DNA from: Bradyrhizobium zhengyangense
GTDB taxonomy: Bacteria; Pseudomonadota; Alphaproteobacteria; Rhizobiales; Xanthobacteraceae
DNA: 64,000 nt
Reading direction: 5' to 3'
Assembly: GCF_022012435.1 (NCBI RefSeq)
Contig: NZ_JAKLUA010000001.1
Coordinates: forward strand, 434,001 to 498,000
The position numbers and the translations under genes are program-made. The notes under the pieces are model-generated. The model searched no databases. It worked only from the letters and a program-made list of their open reading frames with translations, and was not told the origin of the DNA. Shown here one piece after another: positions 20,173-29,049 of this stretch (position 1 is its first letter; each line of letters starts with the position of its first letter).

Positions 20173-21575
20173 TGACGGCATACGCTTTGATCGGTCATAT
20201 GGGACCAGCGGACCAGCCGCCGGATCTTGTAGGACGTTGGCAAGCACAGTTTCCCGTCGATCTCCTCAGCGGCAACCAAACGCTGGGATACGGGATGGGC
20301 CTCGTCGTCCGCAATCTCGGAAGGCTCGGCGTCTATCCGAGCGAAGTCAGCATCGACATCCTGGTCCTCGCGGCGATGGTCCATGCCGCCGATACGCGGA
20401 TCAATCGCGTGCAGACGTCGCAGGACGCGTGGACGCGCGAGCTCGGCATCTGCGTTCCGGTATCAGATCCCAAACTTTGGACCGGCCAGCGCACCCTGCT
20501 CGAGAAAATGCTCAGATTCCTGACAGGCGACCACTGGACGGTCTTGTTCAGGGCGCGCCCCGAAGGAATGGCCGACTTCGTCAGACGTCCAGTTGCGGGA
20601 CTCCAGAACCACGGGTTCGACTGCGTCGCGCTCTTCTCCGGCGGATTGGACAGTCTGATCGGTGCGATAGATCGCCTGCAGCAGGGCTCCTCTCCTCTGT
20701 TCGTGAGCCACGGCGGCGACGGAGCGATAAGCAAACCTCAGAAGGATCTGTTTGTCGAGGTCGCTTCGGCGTACCGTAACGGCAACCGCGAACCGAAACG
20801 CGTCCGCCTGGGAATGAGCTTCACCGACAAAATCTCCCCAGGCGTCGGTCGCGAAGAGAGCACCCGCGGCCGTTCCTTCCTCTTCATCGCCCTCGCCGCC
20901 ATGGCCGGCTCGGGTCTGGCGCGCCATTTTTCGCTCGAAGTCCCGGAGAACGGCCTGATCGCGCTGAACGTCCCGCTCGACGCAGTCCGGCTCGGATCGT
21001 TGAGCACCCGCACGACCCATCCCTACTATCTGCGTCGCTGGAACGAACTATTGTCGCAGGTCGGCATCGACGGCGTCATCGTCAATCGGTACTGGAACAG
21101 GACCAAGGGCGAGATGATGGACGGTTGCCTCAATCAGGATTTGCTGCGGGCACTCGCCGGAGACTCCCTCTCCTGCGCTCACCCCGCGGCCGGCCGCTGG
21201 GTCAAGTCGGCAGCGGGGCGGCATACCCATTGTGGCCATTGCGTCCCGTGCATCATCCGCCAGGCCGCTTTCGACCACGCATGGGGTCGCGGCGCTGATC
21301 CCACCGGATACCGGGTCGACATCCACCATGACCGGTTGAGTACGCAGACGGCGGAAGGCAGACAGGTGCGAGCGTTCCAATACGCCGCGGCGCGCCTCAC
21401 GGGCCGCCCCGATCTCGCCCGTGTTCTGGTCCATAAACCGGGACCGCTGATCGAAGATCTCGCCGACCTAGACGGGCTGGCCGGAGTTTATTCGCGCGGT
21501 ATCACGGAGGTAGGCGCATTGCTGCGCGACGTAGAGACATTTTCACCGGCGGCAGAGGCCGAGATGACGGCATGA
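20172..21575 (+). CDS. qatC: QatC, QueC-like PP-loop protein of the Qat system
   Basis: A 467-residue protein. About 150 residues of a Qat-specific N-terminal region precede a PP-loop ATP-binding motif LFSGGLDSLIG (SGGxDS), then SHGGDG, and a C-terminal zinc-site pattern SCAHPA...HCGHCVPCIIRQ like that of 7-cyano-7-deazaguanine synthase QueC. QueC builds a deazapurine nitrile from a carboxylate; in defence systems the relatives are thought to modify proteins or nucleic acid. The start is the ATG at 20172 within TGATG. It overlaps qatD by 4 bp. Confidence 0.88.
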   Translation: MTAYALIGHMGPADQPPDLVGRWQAQFPVDLLSGNQTLGYGMGLVVRNLGRLGVYPSEVSIDILVLAAMVHAADTRINRVQTSQDAWTRELGICVPVSDPKLWTGQRTLLEKMLRFLTGDHWTVLFRARPEGMADFVRRPVAGLQNHGFDCVALFSGGLDSLIGAIDRLQQGSSPLFVSHGGDGAISKPQKDLFVEVASAYRNGNREPKRVRLGMSFTDKISPGVGREESTRGRSFLFIALAAMAGSGLARHFSLEVPENGLIALNVPLDAVRLGSLSTRTTHPYYLRRWNELLSQVGIDGVIVNRYWNRTKGEMMDGCLNQDLLRALAGDSLSCAHPAAGRWVKSAAGRHTHCGHCVPCIIRQAAFDHAWGRGADPTGYRVDIHHDRLSTQTAEGRQVRAFQYAAARLTGRPDLARVLVHKPGPLIEDLADLDGLAGVYSRGITEVGALLRDVETFSPAAEAEMTA

Positions 21576-22309
21576 GGCTCGTCGACTTCCACTGCCACCT
21601 CGACCTTTATCCTGACTTCGAAGCGTTGGTCGCCGAGAGCGACCGGCTCGGAATCTTCACGCTCGCGGTCACCACGACCCCGAAGGCGTGGGCGCGTAAC
21701 AACAAGCTCGCCTCGTCCACGAAATACGTCAGAGCCGCGCTCGGCCTGCATCCGCAGTTGGTGGCTGAGCGCTGGAGGGAGATCGATCTCTGGGAAAGGC
21801 TCCTTGCCGAAACGCGATACGTCGGCGAAGTTGGTCTCGATGCCGGCCCCCGCTTCTACGCGTCGATGGACCGTCAGATTGAGGTCTTCCGCCGCATCCT
21901 GCGCTCCTGCGCCCAGGCGGGCGGCAAAATCCTGTCCATCCACAGCGTGCGCGCGGCTCCCAAGGTACTCGACCTGATCGAAGAAGAGATTCCGGAGGGG
22001 CGCGCGAAATTCGTCTTTCACTGGTTCACAGGATCGGCCGCGGACGCAAGGCGGGCCGCAGATCTCGGCTGCTACTTCTCAATCAACAGTCAGATGCTGG
22101 CGACGGACCGGGGTCGGGCGCTGGTCACCTCCCTGCCGATCGACCGCCTTCTCACCGAAACCGATGGCCCCTTCACGTCCCAGGGTGCGGACCCCGCCAG
22201 GCCGCGCGACGTTGGACAGACAGTGAAGCAACTGGCGACAACGAGAGGCATATCGAGCGAGGAAAGCGCTGCTGTCGTGCTACGAAATCTAAAGAAGCTG
22301 ACGGTTTAG
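21572..22309 (+). CDS. qatD: QatD, TatD-like hydrolase of the Qat system
   Basis: A 245-residue TIM-barrel hydrolase. The metal-ligand motifs are all present: DFHCHLDLYPDF, GEVGLDAG, IHSVRA, FHWFTGS and TETDGPFTSQG. It is therefore probably active, as expected for QatD, likely as a nuclease. It is clearly diverged from the housekeeping TatD at 8682. It begins in an ATGA overlap with qatC and ends the four-gene operon; 149 bp of non-coding DNA follow. Confidence 0.87.
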   Translation: MRLVDFHCHLDLYPDFEALVAESDRLGIFTLAVTTTPKAWARNNKLASSTKYVRAALGLHPQLVAERWREIDLWERLLAETRYVGEVGLDAGPRFYASMDRQIEVFRRILRSCAQAGGKILSIHSVRAAPKVLDLIEEEIPEGRAKFVFHWFTGSAADARRAADLGCYFSINSQMLATDRGRALVTSLPIDRLLTETDGPFTSQGADPARPRDVGQTVKQLATTRGISSEESAAVVLRNLKKLTV

Positions 22310-22458
22310 CCGTCTCTCTACCTGAGTCGTCCGATCGCAAGCGGAAAACGAGCAATGGTCACAAATATTCTGACCATCGGCGGAATTGTATGAGCCGACT
22401 AACACCCTATCTCTCCCGCAAATTATCTCCTCGCGAATTGTAGAAATAGCCCTATTGC

Positions 22459-23784
22459 ATGAACCGCGACCTCCACAGCGCCCTAAAGGCAGAAGTCATT
22501 AGCAAGATCAATGCCGGCACCATAGAGGTGGTGTTGGCAAGGCTCCAATGGGGCAAGGACGTCAAGGGCTTTAGCCTACATGTGAACCCTAGCTCATACT
22601 CGACCGCAGGACTACAGACGACCGATTTCCTCGGCTATCTTGGCTTTCAGCGGCACGACCGCTGCAACTTCACCAGCTTCCAGCGATGTTATTGCAAGTG
22701 GGTCAATGAAGACTTCAATCTCCAGGAGTTTGCGAGTGCATTTAACGCCGGCTACGGGCACGTAGGCCGAGCGCAGGAGGCCCTGCAAGCCTGCGGCTTC
22801 CAACTGCGTCAGCCTGAGGGCTGGGGATTCTTCAACGGTCGTCCGAGCGGACGTTCGTCGCATGTGAGTGAGCAGATTTCCGGAGACGGACACACGGCAA
22901 TGAACGTGCGGCCAATGAAAGCGACTGAGGACGATCGCTTTCAATTTCGCTTCACGTTCATTGATACCGGCCGGGACAAGGCCTTCATTACGCACTACCG
23001 GCCGAAACACTTGCCCGCATCGTCGGAAATTACCGGTGTGTTCAAATACCTCGGCTTGCAAGAATTCCACAGTTGTCCTGAATTCGAGTTCGAGCCGTGC
23101 TACTTCACGACGCGGCGTTTCGCACAGAACGAGGGCAGACCTTTCGATGGGAATGTGGAGCACGCTCATCGTTGTTTCGATGCGCTCCTGACCCGCTTCT
23201 CCCCCGGGATCGAAAGTCTACTTGCCGCGAATGCAGCAGTGGAGAACGTCGGAATGCCATTCCTGCCGCTTGTTCGTCCGGCTGAGCGCATGAAAGCCGA
23301 CATCGCGACAAAGGTGATCCGGCCTGTGAAGCCCGCGGCGCCGAAGCAGGCCGGCAAACCGACCGCGCCGCCGATTCCGGACAATTTTGACGTCGCGATC
23401 TCGTTTGCAGGCACTGAGCGAGAGCACGCGCAGAAGCTCGCAGAGCAATTGCGCGAGGCAGGGTACACCGTCTTCTATGACGATTTCTATCCGGAGCAGT
23501 TGTGGGGGAAGAACCTAACGGTGTTCTTCGACGAGATATTCCGGAAGAAGGCACGATTTTGCGTGATGTTCATCTCGAAGGAATACCGGGAACGCAAGTG
23601 GACGATCCATGAAGCGCGGAGCGCCCAGGCGCGCGCTCTGGACGAAAAAGGCAACGAGTACATTTTGCCTATCCGGGTCGATGACACCGATCTCGAAGGA
23701 TTGCTCCCTACCATCGGTTATGTGCCGATCAGCACCGGCGTCGAAAAGATCGGGGAGATGCTGGTCAAGAAGCTACGCTCTTGA
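22459..23784 (+). CDS. TIR-domain protein with duplicated N-terminal domain
   Basis: A 441-residue soluble protein. A C-terminal TIR domain (about 312-440) begins FDVAISFAGTEREHAQKLA and has YTVFYDDF, FCVMFISKEY and the Glu in WTIHEARS that matches the catalytic Glu of NAD-cleaving TIRs. A Lys/Pro/Ala linker (about 288-310) precedes it. The N-terminal part seems to be two copies of one unit of roughly 100 residues: compare TTDFLGYLGFQ...CYCKW with ITGVFKYLGLQ...CYFTT, each followed by GHVGRAQEALQACGF or GNVEHAHRCFDALL. This unit is unknown to me. It lies directly after qatABCD, so defence by NAD depletion is a reasonable inference. Confidence 0.8.
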   Translation: MNRDLHSALKAEVISKINAGTIEVVLARLQWGKDVKGFSLHVNPSSYSTAGLQTTDFLGYLGFQRHDRCNFTSFQRCYCKWVNEDFNLQEFASAFNAGYGHVGRAQEALQACGFQLRQPEGWGFFNGRPSGRSSHVSEQISGDGHTAMNVRPMKATEDDRFQFRFTFIDTGRDKAFITHYRPKHLPASSEITGVFKYLGLQEFHSCPEFEFEPCYFTTRRFAQNEGRPFDGNVEHAHRCFDALLTRFSPGIESLLAANAAVENVGMPFLPLVRPAERMKADIATKVIRPVKPAAPKQAGKPTAPPIPDNFDVAISFAGTEREHAQKLAEQLREAGYTVFYDDFYPEQLWGKNLTVFFDEIFRKKARFCVMFISKEYRERKWTIHEARSAQARALDEKGNEYILPIRVDDTDLEGLLPTIGYVPISTGVEKIGEMLVKKLRS

Positions 23785-25194
23785 TCAGTTGAGCCGCCTT
23801 TCGATAAGGCGCTGCACCCAATGCTCAATCGTAGCGCTTGGAACTGTGGCTCCGCCAAATGAAACGAATAAATCGGCGACCGCCTTTTCCACGGCGGGAG
23901 CGAGAGCGGACAAGGGCGTGTCGAGCGGTAGCTCCACCTGCGCTGTGACTTGATCATCATGCGCCGTGCCACCCATGATCGTATCGAAGGGATCGGCCCA
24001 CCGAGTGAGCTGACGCCCTGCAAGCCCTCTCCAGCGAAACGCAAACGCGAGCGTCGTTTTATCGGGTTCCCAACCGAGTGCCTTCGCGTATGAAATACCG
24101 ACAGCAATTGCTTCGGTTACACGAAGGATAGTTATAACTGGATCAAGCGCTGTTCTTGGCTGAACTTTATCGGGAACACCATCATCCTGAAGTACCCGGT
24201 GAAGGTAGAATTCGCCCTTTGGATTGAGCCTCCAATAGTCCAGGTGAGCGGACCACCCCGTCACGATCGAAAAAATCAATGCCTCGAGGCACCCGCCGGT
24301 CACTTTGGGACGGTTGAGAGCGTTGCTTGCCCCCTGAGTGTCGTGCCACACCGGCCAGCCCGTGTAGTTTGGATTGCTTGATGCGATCGTGTTTATGAAT
24401 GTTTGATCCGGCTTCGCTGCGGCATGCGGCGGCTCAATGACGAGCGCGACACTCCATGAACCCGAATCCACAAGCTGTTGTTCTTCGACGCTAAGTTGCC
24501 TTGCGCCGATTGCATTCGAAAACAGCTTTTCGCCATCGTCGAGAAGAGTGGTGCTGCGCTGAGAGAGTGTCGGTACGGGAGGCGGGAGTGATGTGCCGTA
24601 CTGAGCAAGGCTTGCGAGCAGGCCGGGCAAGTCGCGGCCCGCGAGGTGCCGCCGCAGAAAGCGGCCAATATCGGCCTCCCGGTTATCAAAGCAGATTTCC
24701 AGAATGTCGCGCCAGTCAGCCGGCCTCGCTTCAGACGAGCTCGGGACACCGTTTGAGGCAAGCGTGCGGAAGTAAACTGCTCCGACCCGAATTCTTGTTC
24801 GACCTCCATCCTGGAGATCGCGGGTAGCTGCGACCGGTGTCTTCACGCCCGGCGGAACGACGATGACGGGATACTCCTTGCCATCGCGGGAGCCAAACGC
24901 GACAGCTATCTCAAATGGCTCCTGAGAGTATCGCGAGATTATCGCTTGGATGTCATCGAGGTTGAAGATTGCCCGGACGTCCGACGGCCTGTTGGCAGTA
25001 TCTGGTGCAAGCGTCTTATCGTCGAAGCCGATCAACATGTATCCGCCGTTGCGATTGCGGAGCGCGAATGTGGCTTTGACAATCTTTTCGACCCCTGCTG
25101 GCTGAGCGGGCTCAATCCATGTCTTTAATTCGACGTTGAGTGCTTCGGCAGGTGAAGCGACCAAATTGTCGATAACCGATTGTTCGAATTGCAT
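23785..25194 (-). CDS. AlbA_2/Schlafen-like domain protein
   Basis: A 469-residue protein. The N-terminal 200 residues match the Schlafen AlbA_2 pattern: an early Glu in LNVELKTWI, then IVKATFALRNRNGGYMLIGF and the middle YPVIVVPPG strand. AlbA_2 proteins bind nucleic acid and are often found as defence-linked regulators or nucleases. The C-terminal 250 residues are not recognised. It is convergent with the TIR gene and the two stop codons abut (23784/23785), so their transcripts probably overlap. Confidence 0.72.
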   Translation of the reverse strand: MQFEQSVIDNLVASPAEALNVELKTWIEPAQPAGVEKIVKATFALRNRNGGYMLIGFDDKTLAPDTANRPSDVRAIFNLDDIQAIISRYSQEPFEIAVAFGSRDGKEYPVIVVPPGVKTPVAATRDLQDGGRTRIRVGAVYFRTLASNGVPSSSEARPADWRDILEICFDNREADIGRFLRRHLAGRDLPGLLASLAQYGTSLPPPVPTLSQRSTTLLDDGEKLFSNAIGARQLSVEEQQLVDSGSWSVALVIEPPHAAAKPDQTFINTIASSNPNYTGWPVWHDTQGASNALNRPKVTGGCLEALIFSIVTGWSAHLDYWRLNPKGEFYLHRVLQDDGVPDKVQPRTALDPVITILRVTEAIAVGISYAKALGWEPDKTTLAFAFRWRGLAGRQLTRWADPFDTIMGGTAHDDQVTAQVELPLDTPLSALAPAVEKAVADLFVSFGGATVPSATIEHWVQRLIERRLN

Positions 25195-25521
25195 CGTGAT
25201 AAAATGGACGCTTGATTGGCCAAAGACACAAAAACAAACGCTACGTTGCAGAGGCCTGGGCCGTCAACTGAGGCGAGCAAAAATTATACTCGGGCGGGGC
25301 TCCTCCGATACCCCTCTTTCAGACGCATTGGCGAAGCGACCGAGCGCCGGTTTGCGGCGTTGTCCGCATGGACTGCACGTCCGCACAGACTCAGAATAAC
25401 CTGAAAAAACTCGCCCGCGAACTCAAAAATGCGCGTTTTCCGCACTCCGAATTCTCAAGCAGTCGGAAATATCCAGCGAAATCAGGCAGTTCCTTTTCAC
25501 CTATTCCGAGTGTCGGACCCA

Positions 25522-25566
25522 CGAATTGTGAGTCCACAGTTTTAGGTGCACTCGAACTGTGAGTCC
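25522..25566. repeat. direct repeat pair CGAAyTGTGAGTCC
   Basis: Two 14-base copies differ at one position, with starts 31 bp apart, roughly three helical turns. They could be binding sites for a regulator or the remains of an insertion-element end. No transposase gene is next to them. Confidence 0.55.
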
Positions 25567-25771
25567 GCGTCTGCTTTGCCGCGCCGGGCACAGTTCATCT
25601 CCTTCAGTCGAATTCGCATTTCGCCGCCAACGGCAGACTGATTGCGAACGCTAATAGAGCCGCTCGGCGCCTTGTTTGCGCGTCGTGGATCGGAGTGGGG
25701 CCGCCTGCATCATTGCGGTGTACATGCCACCGGTTTGGAGACCGGCATTGGGAAGCTAATTTTTCTACAGC

Positions 25772-25804
25772 CCGGATCGCACGGTATCCTACCGTGCGAT
25801 CCGG
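25772..25804. repeat. perfect 15-bp-stem hairpin
   Basis: CCGGATCGCACGGTA, loop TCC, then the exact complement. It is preceded by GGGAAGCTA at 25750-25758. There is no U-tract after it, so it is not a textbook intrinsic terminator. A shorter relative is at 15652-15678. Confidence 0.8.
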
Positions 25805-25947
25805 ACGACGTGCGCGGCACGCTGTCGGCGCGCCCTCACAAGCGCTGCGGAACCCCCAGCCTTACCCTTTGGGAATCCCTGCTCTGTGGTAACGGCGCGG
25901 AACGAGCCGCGCGCGCGAGGATTCGTCCCATCAGGAGACCGGCCACC

Positions 25948-26217
25948 ATGCTGATGACGAAGGAACGAAGACCGAGAGCTAAGACGCTGCGGGGATGGGC
26001 AGTCAACGTGCTGCAGGAGGCGGGCGCCATCCACGAATGCGAGGAGCATGGTTGGGCGAAGGACCGGGCCGATCCGCACGCCCGCGAGCGCGCCATCGAT
26101 CTTGCCCGTCGTGATCCTCCTAACGGCGTCACCGCCTGCGAAGCTGTCGCGGAGGTCCGAGACCTCCTCGACTCGGTCGGCGATACTTGCCCCGAGTGCC
26201 CCCCGGACCAGGCCTAG
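25948..26217 (+). CDS. small conserved-looking protein, function unknown
   Basis: An 89-residue soluble protein (MLMTKERRPRAKTLRGW at the start). It has an ECEEHGW motif and ends with CPECPP, so it may bind a metal. AGGAG lies 12 bases before the ATG at 25948; an ATG at 25954 is also possible. It is convergent with ku after a 147 bp gap. I do not recognise a domain; its place beside ku suggests only that it belongs to the repair cargo. Confidence 0.5.
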   Translation: MLMTKERRPRAKTLRGWAVNVLQEAGAIHECEEHGWAKDRADPHARERAIDLARRDPPNGVTACEAVAEVRDLLDSVGDTCPECPPDQA

Positions 26218-26364
26218 ATTTCTGCGGTTTTCCCGCGCCGTTCCCTCAATGCGGCGTCTGCTTCGTCAGCTTCGATCTCTCCGCCTCTGCGAGGTCCGGA
26301 TTGGCCTTGCGCCAAGGCCGGTCACGGTGGACGAAGTACCGGCCGTTCCGGGTGCCCGGATAGT

Positions 26365-27291
26365 TCACGCCGATTTCCGCCGCGCCCCCGCAGCCGGCTT
26401 CTTCGCAGCCGCTTCCTTCGCCGGCTTCTTGCCGGCGATGGGCATCAACATTTCCTTCTGGCCGACGGATGCCTTCTTCGCCTTCTTAGCGCGCTTGCCT
26501 GCGTTCGCTGGCGCCGCCTCCCGACCGACGCTCTGCCGCAGCGCCTCCATGAGATCGACGACGTTCTCGCCTTTCGGCCGCTCCTTGGGGCGGATGACCT
26601 TACCCGCGCGCTTTTGATTGATGAGATCAACCAACGCGCTTTCGTAGTGATCCTCGAATTTGTCCGGCTCGAATTGGCCCGCCTTCTGATTCACGATGTG
26701 TTTGGCAAGGTCGAGCATGTCTTTCGTGACTTTAACGTCGTGGATGTCGTCGAAATACTCAGCAGGATCTCGAACTTCATAGGGATAGCGCAGCAACGTG
26801 CCGATCAGGCCTTTGTCGCGTGCTTCGAGCGCGATGATGTGCTCACGGTTGGTCAGCACCACCCGCCCGATCGCCACCTTGTCCATCTCGCGGATGGTCT
26901 CGCGGATCACCGCGAAGGCGTCGTGGCCGACCTTGCCGTCGGGACGAAGATAGTAGGGCCGGATCAGATACCTCGGATCGATTTCGCTGCGGTCGACGAA
27001 CTCGTCGATTTCGATCGTCCGGGTCGATTCCAGTGCAAGCTCCTCGAGCTCTTCCTTCGTGACCTCGATGTACTGGCCCTTATCGAGTTCGTAGCCCTTG
27101 ACGATGTCTTCGTTGGGCACCTCGTCGCCGGTATCGGCGTCGACCTTCAGGTACTTGATGCGATGGCCGGTCTGCCGGTTCAGCTGGTTGAACGAGATCT
27201 TTTCGGATTCCGAGGTGGCTGGATAAAGGGCCACCGGACAGGTCACCAGCGAGAGACGCAGGAACCCTTTCCAATTCGCGCGAGGGGCCAT
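26365..27291 (-). CDS. ku: Ku protein, non-homologous end joining
   Basis: Bacterial Ku, 308 residues, which binds DNA double-strand ends as a homodimer. It starts APRANWKGFLRLSLVTCPV, the classic Ku opening, with FNQLNRQTGHRI and later REHIIALEARDKGLIGTLLRYPYEVR. After the core (about 255 residues) comes a Lys/Ala-rich tail (GKRAKKAKKA, AAAKKPAA), which in other Ku proteins contacts DNA. LigD normally works with Ku, but no ligD is in the window, so this copy must use a partner elsewhere or act alone. It is divergent from the next small genes. Confidence 0.93.
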   Translation of the reverse strand: MAPRANWKGFLRLSLVTCPVALYPATSESEKISFNQLNRQTGHRIKYLKVDADTGDEVPNEDIVKGYELDKGQYIEVTKEELEELALESTRTIEIDEFVDRSEIDPRYLIRPYYLRPDGKVGHDAFAVIRETIREMDKVAIGRVVLTNREHIIALEARDKGLIGTLLRYPYEVRDPAEYFDDIHDVKVTKDMLDLAKHIVNQKAGQFEPDKFEDHYESALVDLINQKRAGKVIRPKERPKGENVVDLMEALRQSVGREAAPANAGKRAKKAKKASVGQKEMLMPIAGKKPAKEAAAKKPAAGARRKSA

Positions 27292-27431
27292 GGCGAACGC
27301 AACACTCCGTGACGGGACTCGGACTCAAGACGAACGAGCGCGCCCGGTTCCGACAGCAGGGCGGACCGCGAGCGGCAATTTTTCTCCGAGCCGGACTCGC
27401 GTTTTCGTTCTTGTTATGTTCTTATCGTTGA

Positions 27432-27836
27432 ATGTCAGATCGTCCGGCCAGTTGGCGTTTTCCGACCATGAAACAGATACAGAAGCTCGCCAATGCCCCT
27501 GTCGTCGGCAAAAGCACTCCTCCAACGCCAGCCGTGGGCCCGGCCGACGATCTGCCCGATCCCTATTGGGAGGCGCTGCTCGCCGAGGCCGGTGCCGACA
27601 CCGTGGCTCCCGGGAAGCCGATCCAGGCTCGCAATCTGTCCGAGATCGGCCGTCACGTGCTGCGCGTCTCATGCCGCCGCTGCGCCAGGATCGTCGAGAT
27701 CCAGAAGGCGGACGCCACTAGGCTGTACGGTCCGCAAGCCTTCTGGAGAGACGTCGGTCAGCGCCTGCTCGACAACACCTGCCAGCAACGCACGGGCCGC
27801 CACGAAGAGGATGGTTGTTGGCCTGCGTTCGAGTAG
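27432..27836 (+). CDS. small Cys-containing protein, function unknown
   Basis: A 134-residue protein with a C-terminal putative zinc site (SCRRCARIVEIQ, then NTCQQRTGRHEEDGCW). The N-terminal third is Pro-rich and probably disordered. The start could also be the ATG at 27468 (MKQIQKLAN); neither has a strong ribosome site. It is followed after 34 bp by another zinc-ribbon-like gene, the two sharing the idea of a Cys pair followed by a basic stretch. Function is not known. Confidence 0.55.
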   Translation: MSDRPASWRFPTMKQIQKLANAPVVGKSTPPTPAVGPADDLPDPYWEALLAEAGADTVAPGKPIQARNLSEIGRHVLRVSCRRCARIVEIQKADATRLYGPQAFWRDVGQRLLDNTCQQRTGRHEEDGCWPAFE

Positions 27837-27870
27837 CCGCGCCGGCGAAGCCTGACACTAGGTTATCCGG

Positions 27871-28320
27871 ATGGCCCCTCGCTATCACCCCACGCCATTA
27901 TCAGGAGGCGACCGCAAGGCACTCGCAAAGGAGCTCGGCCGCGCACGCGCGATGACGACCATCCTGGCAACACAATCCGCCGAAGCCCGAGCTAAAGGGG
28001 AAGCGCTGATCCGCGAGGCCGATAAGCTTCTCGCAGAAAGCTGGAACGAGCGCATGTGGGCAAATGGCGGCCCGATCGACCCCTCACCCACCGTCGATCA
28101 GGCCATCAACGGCGGCTATGCCTGGCTTGAAATCGAATGCTCGCGATGCAAGACGAAGCGGGAGGTCGATCTGGCCGCGCTGCGCCATCCGCCAACGACG
28201 GCCGTCCACGATCTTGCGAGCCGGCTCCGCTGTAGCAAATGTACTAAGGCCGGCCGACGTCCCGCCGCAACCCTCCTGCAATTGACGCCCCGCCCCCACC
28301 AGGCCGGGCCGGAAACCTGA
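27871..28320 (+). CDS. zinc-ribbon-like protein, function unknown
   Basis: A 149-residue protein. Residues 15-60 form a probable helix; the C-terminal half has two Cys pairs, CSRCKTK and CSKCTKA, about 32 residues apart, consistent with one zinc ribbon. Similar proteins are, from memory, common in Rhizobiales islands, but no function is assigned. Its stop codon directly abuts the SRAP start at 28321, so the two are coupled. Confidence 0.6.
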   Translation: MAPRYHPTPLSGGDRKALAKELGRARAMTTILATQSAEARAKGEALIREADKLLAESWNERMWANGGPIDPSPTVDQAINGGYAWLEIECSRCKTKREVDLAALRHPPTTAVHDLASRLRCSKCTKAGRRPAATLLQLTPRPHQAGPET

Positions 28321-29049
28321 ATGTGCAACCTTTACAGCATGACCAAGAACGTCGACGCGATCCGACGATTGTTCGGAGCCCTCAACAGCAGCGTCGGCAA
28401 CTTGCCCAGCATGCCCGGCATCTTCCCGGACTATCCGGCGCCGATCGTCCGGAACGCGGCGGGCGGTCGCGAGATCGTCATGGCGCGGTGGGGCATGCCG
28501 TCCTCGTCGAAAGCCCTCATGGATGCGACGAAGAAACGGGCCGAGAAGCTGGAGGCGAAGGGCAAGACCGTAGATTTCAAGGAGCTCCTGCGGCTGGAGC
28601 CGGACAGCGGCACAACGAACATCCGCAACACCGGCAGCAAGCACTGGAAGCGATGGCTCGGCCCAGACAATCGCTGTCTGGTGCCTCTTACCTCGTTCTC
28701 GGAATACGACACTATCGACGGCAAGAAGGTGCCCGTCTGGTTCGCCCTCGATAAGTCTCGCCCCCTCGCCGCATTCGCCGGGATTTGGACGAACTGGACC
28801 AGCGTGCGAAAGGCGAAGGAAGGCGAGGTCACCACGGACGTCTTTGGCTTCCTGACCTGCGAGCCGAACGTCGAAGTAAAGCGCGTTCACCCGAAGGCGA
28901 TGCCGGTGATCCTCACCACTACCGAAGAGTACGACGTTTGGATGCGCGCCCCCTGGGACGAGGCGGAGGCGCTGCAGCGGCCACTTCCGGACGGCACCCT
29001 GAAGATCGTGGCGAGCGGCGAAAAGGAAGACGCGGCTTCCGAGAGGTGA
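28321..29049 (+). CDS. SRAP-family protein (YedK/HMCES type)
   Basis: A 242-residue protein that shields abasic sites in single-stranded DNA through a covalent link made by its second residue. Cys2 is present (MCNLYSM). Other active-site elements are seen: the Asn in TNIRNT, the Glu in SFSEYD and the His in [10 protein letters not shown]. YedK is about 220 residues, so the length fits. Its gene abuts an upstream zinc-ribbon gene and lies near ku, forming a small DNA-damage block in the transposon. Confidence 0.92.
   Translation: MCNLYSMTKNVDAIRRLFGALNSSVGNLPSMPGIFPDYPAPIVRNAAGGREIVMARWGMPSSSKALMDATKKRAEKLEAKGKTVDFKELLRLEPDSGTTNIRNTGSKHWKRWLGPDNRCLVPLTSFSEYDTIDGKKVPVWFALDKSRPLAAFAGIWTNWTSVRKAKEGEVTTDVFGFLTCEPNVEVKRVHPKAMPVILTTTEEYDVWMRAPWDEAEALQRPLPDGTLKIVASGEKEDAASER

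Larger units (their letters stand above)
25195..25947. other. long non-coding region with direct repeats and a perfect hairpin
   Basis: About 750 bp with no convincing gene. It contains the pair CGAATTGTGAGTCC (25522-25535) and CGAACTGTGAGTCC (25553-25566), 31 bp apart, and a perfect 15+3+15 hairpin at 25772-25804. The promoter of the AlbA_2 gene should lie at its left edge. This could be a scar between two cargo blocks. Confidence 0.5.

Noticed and set aside
22459..23784. Thoeris system
   Set aside because: No ThsA-like SLOG/SIR2 effector gene accompanies the TIR gene, and the N-terminal region is unlike ThsB, which is a small stand-alone TIR protein.
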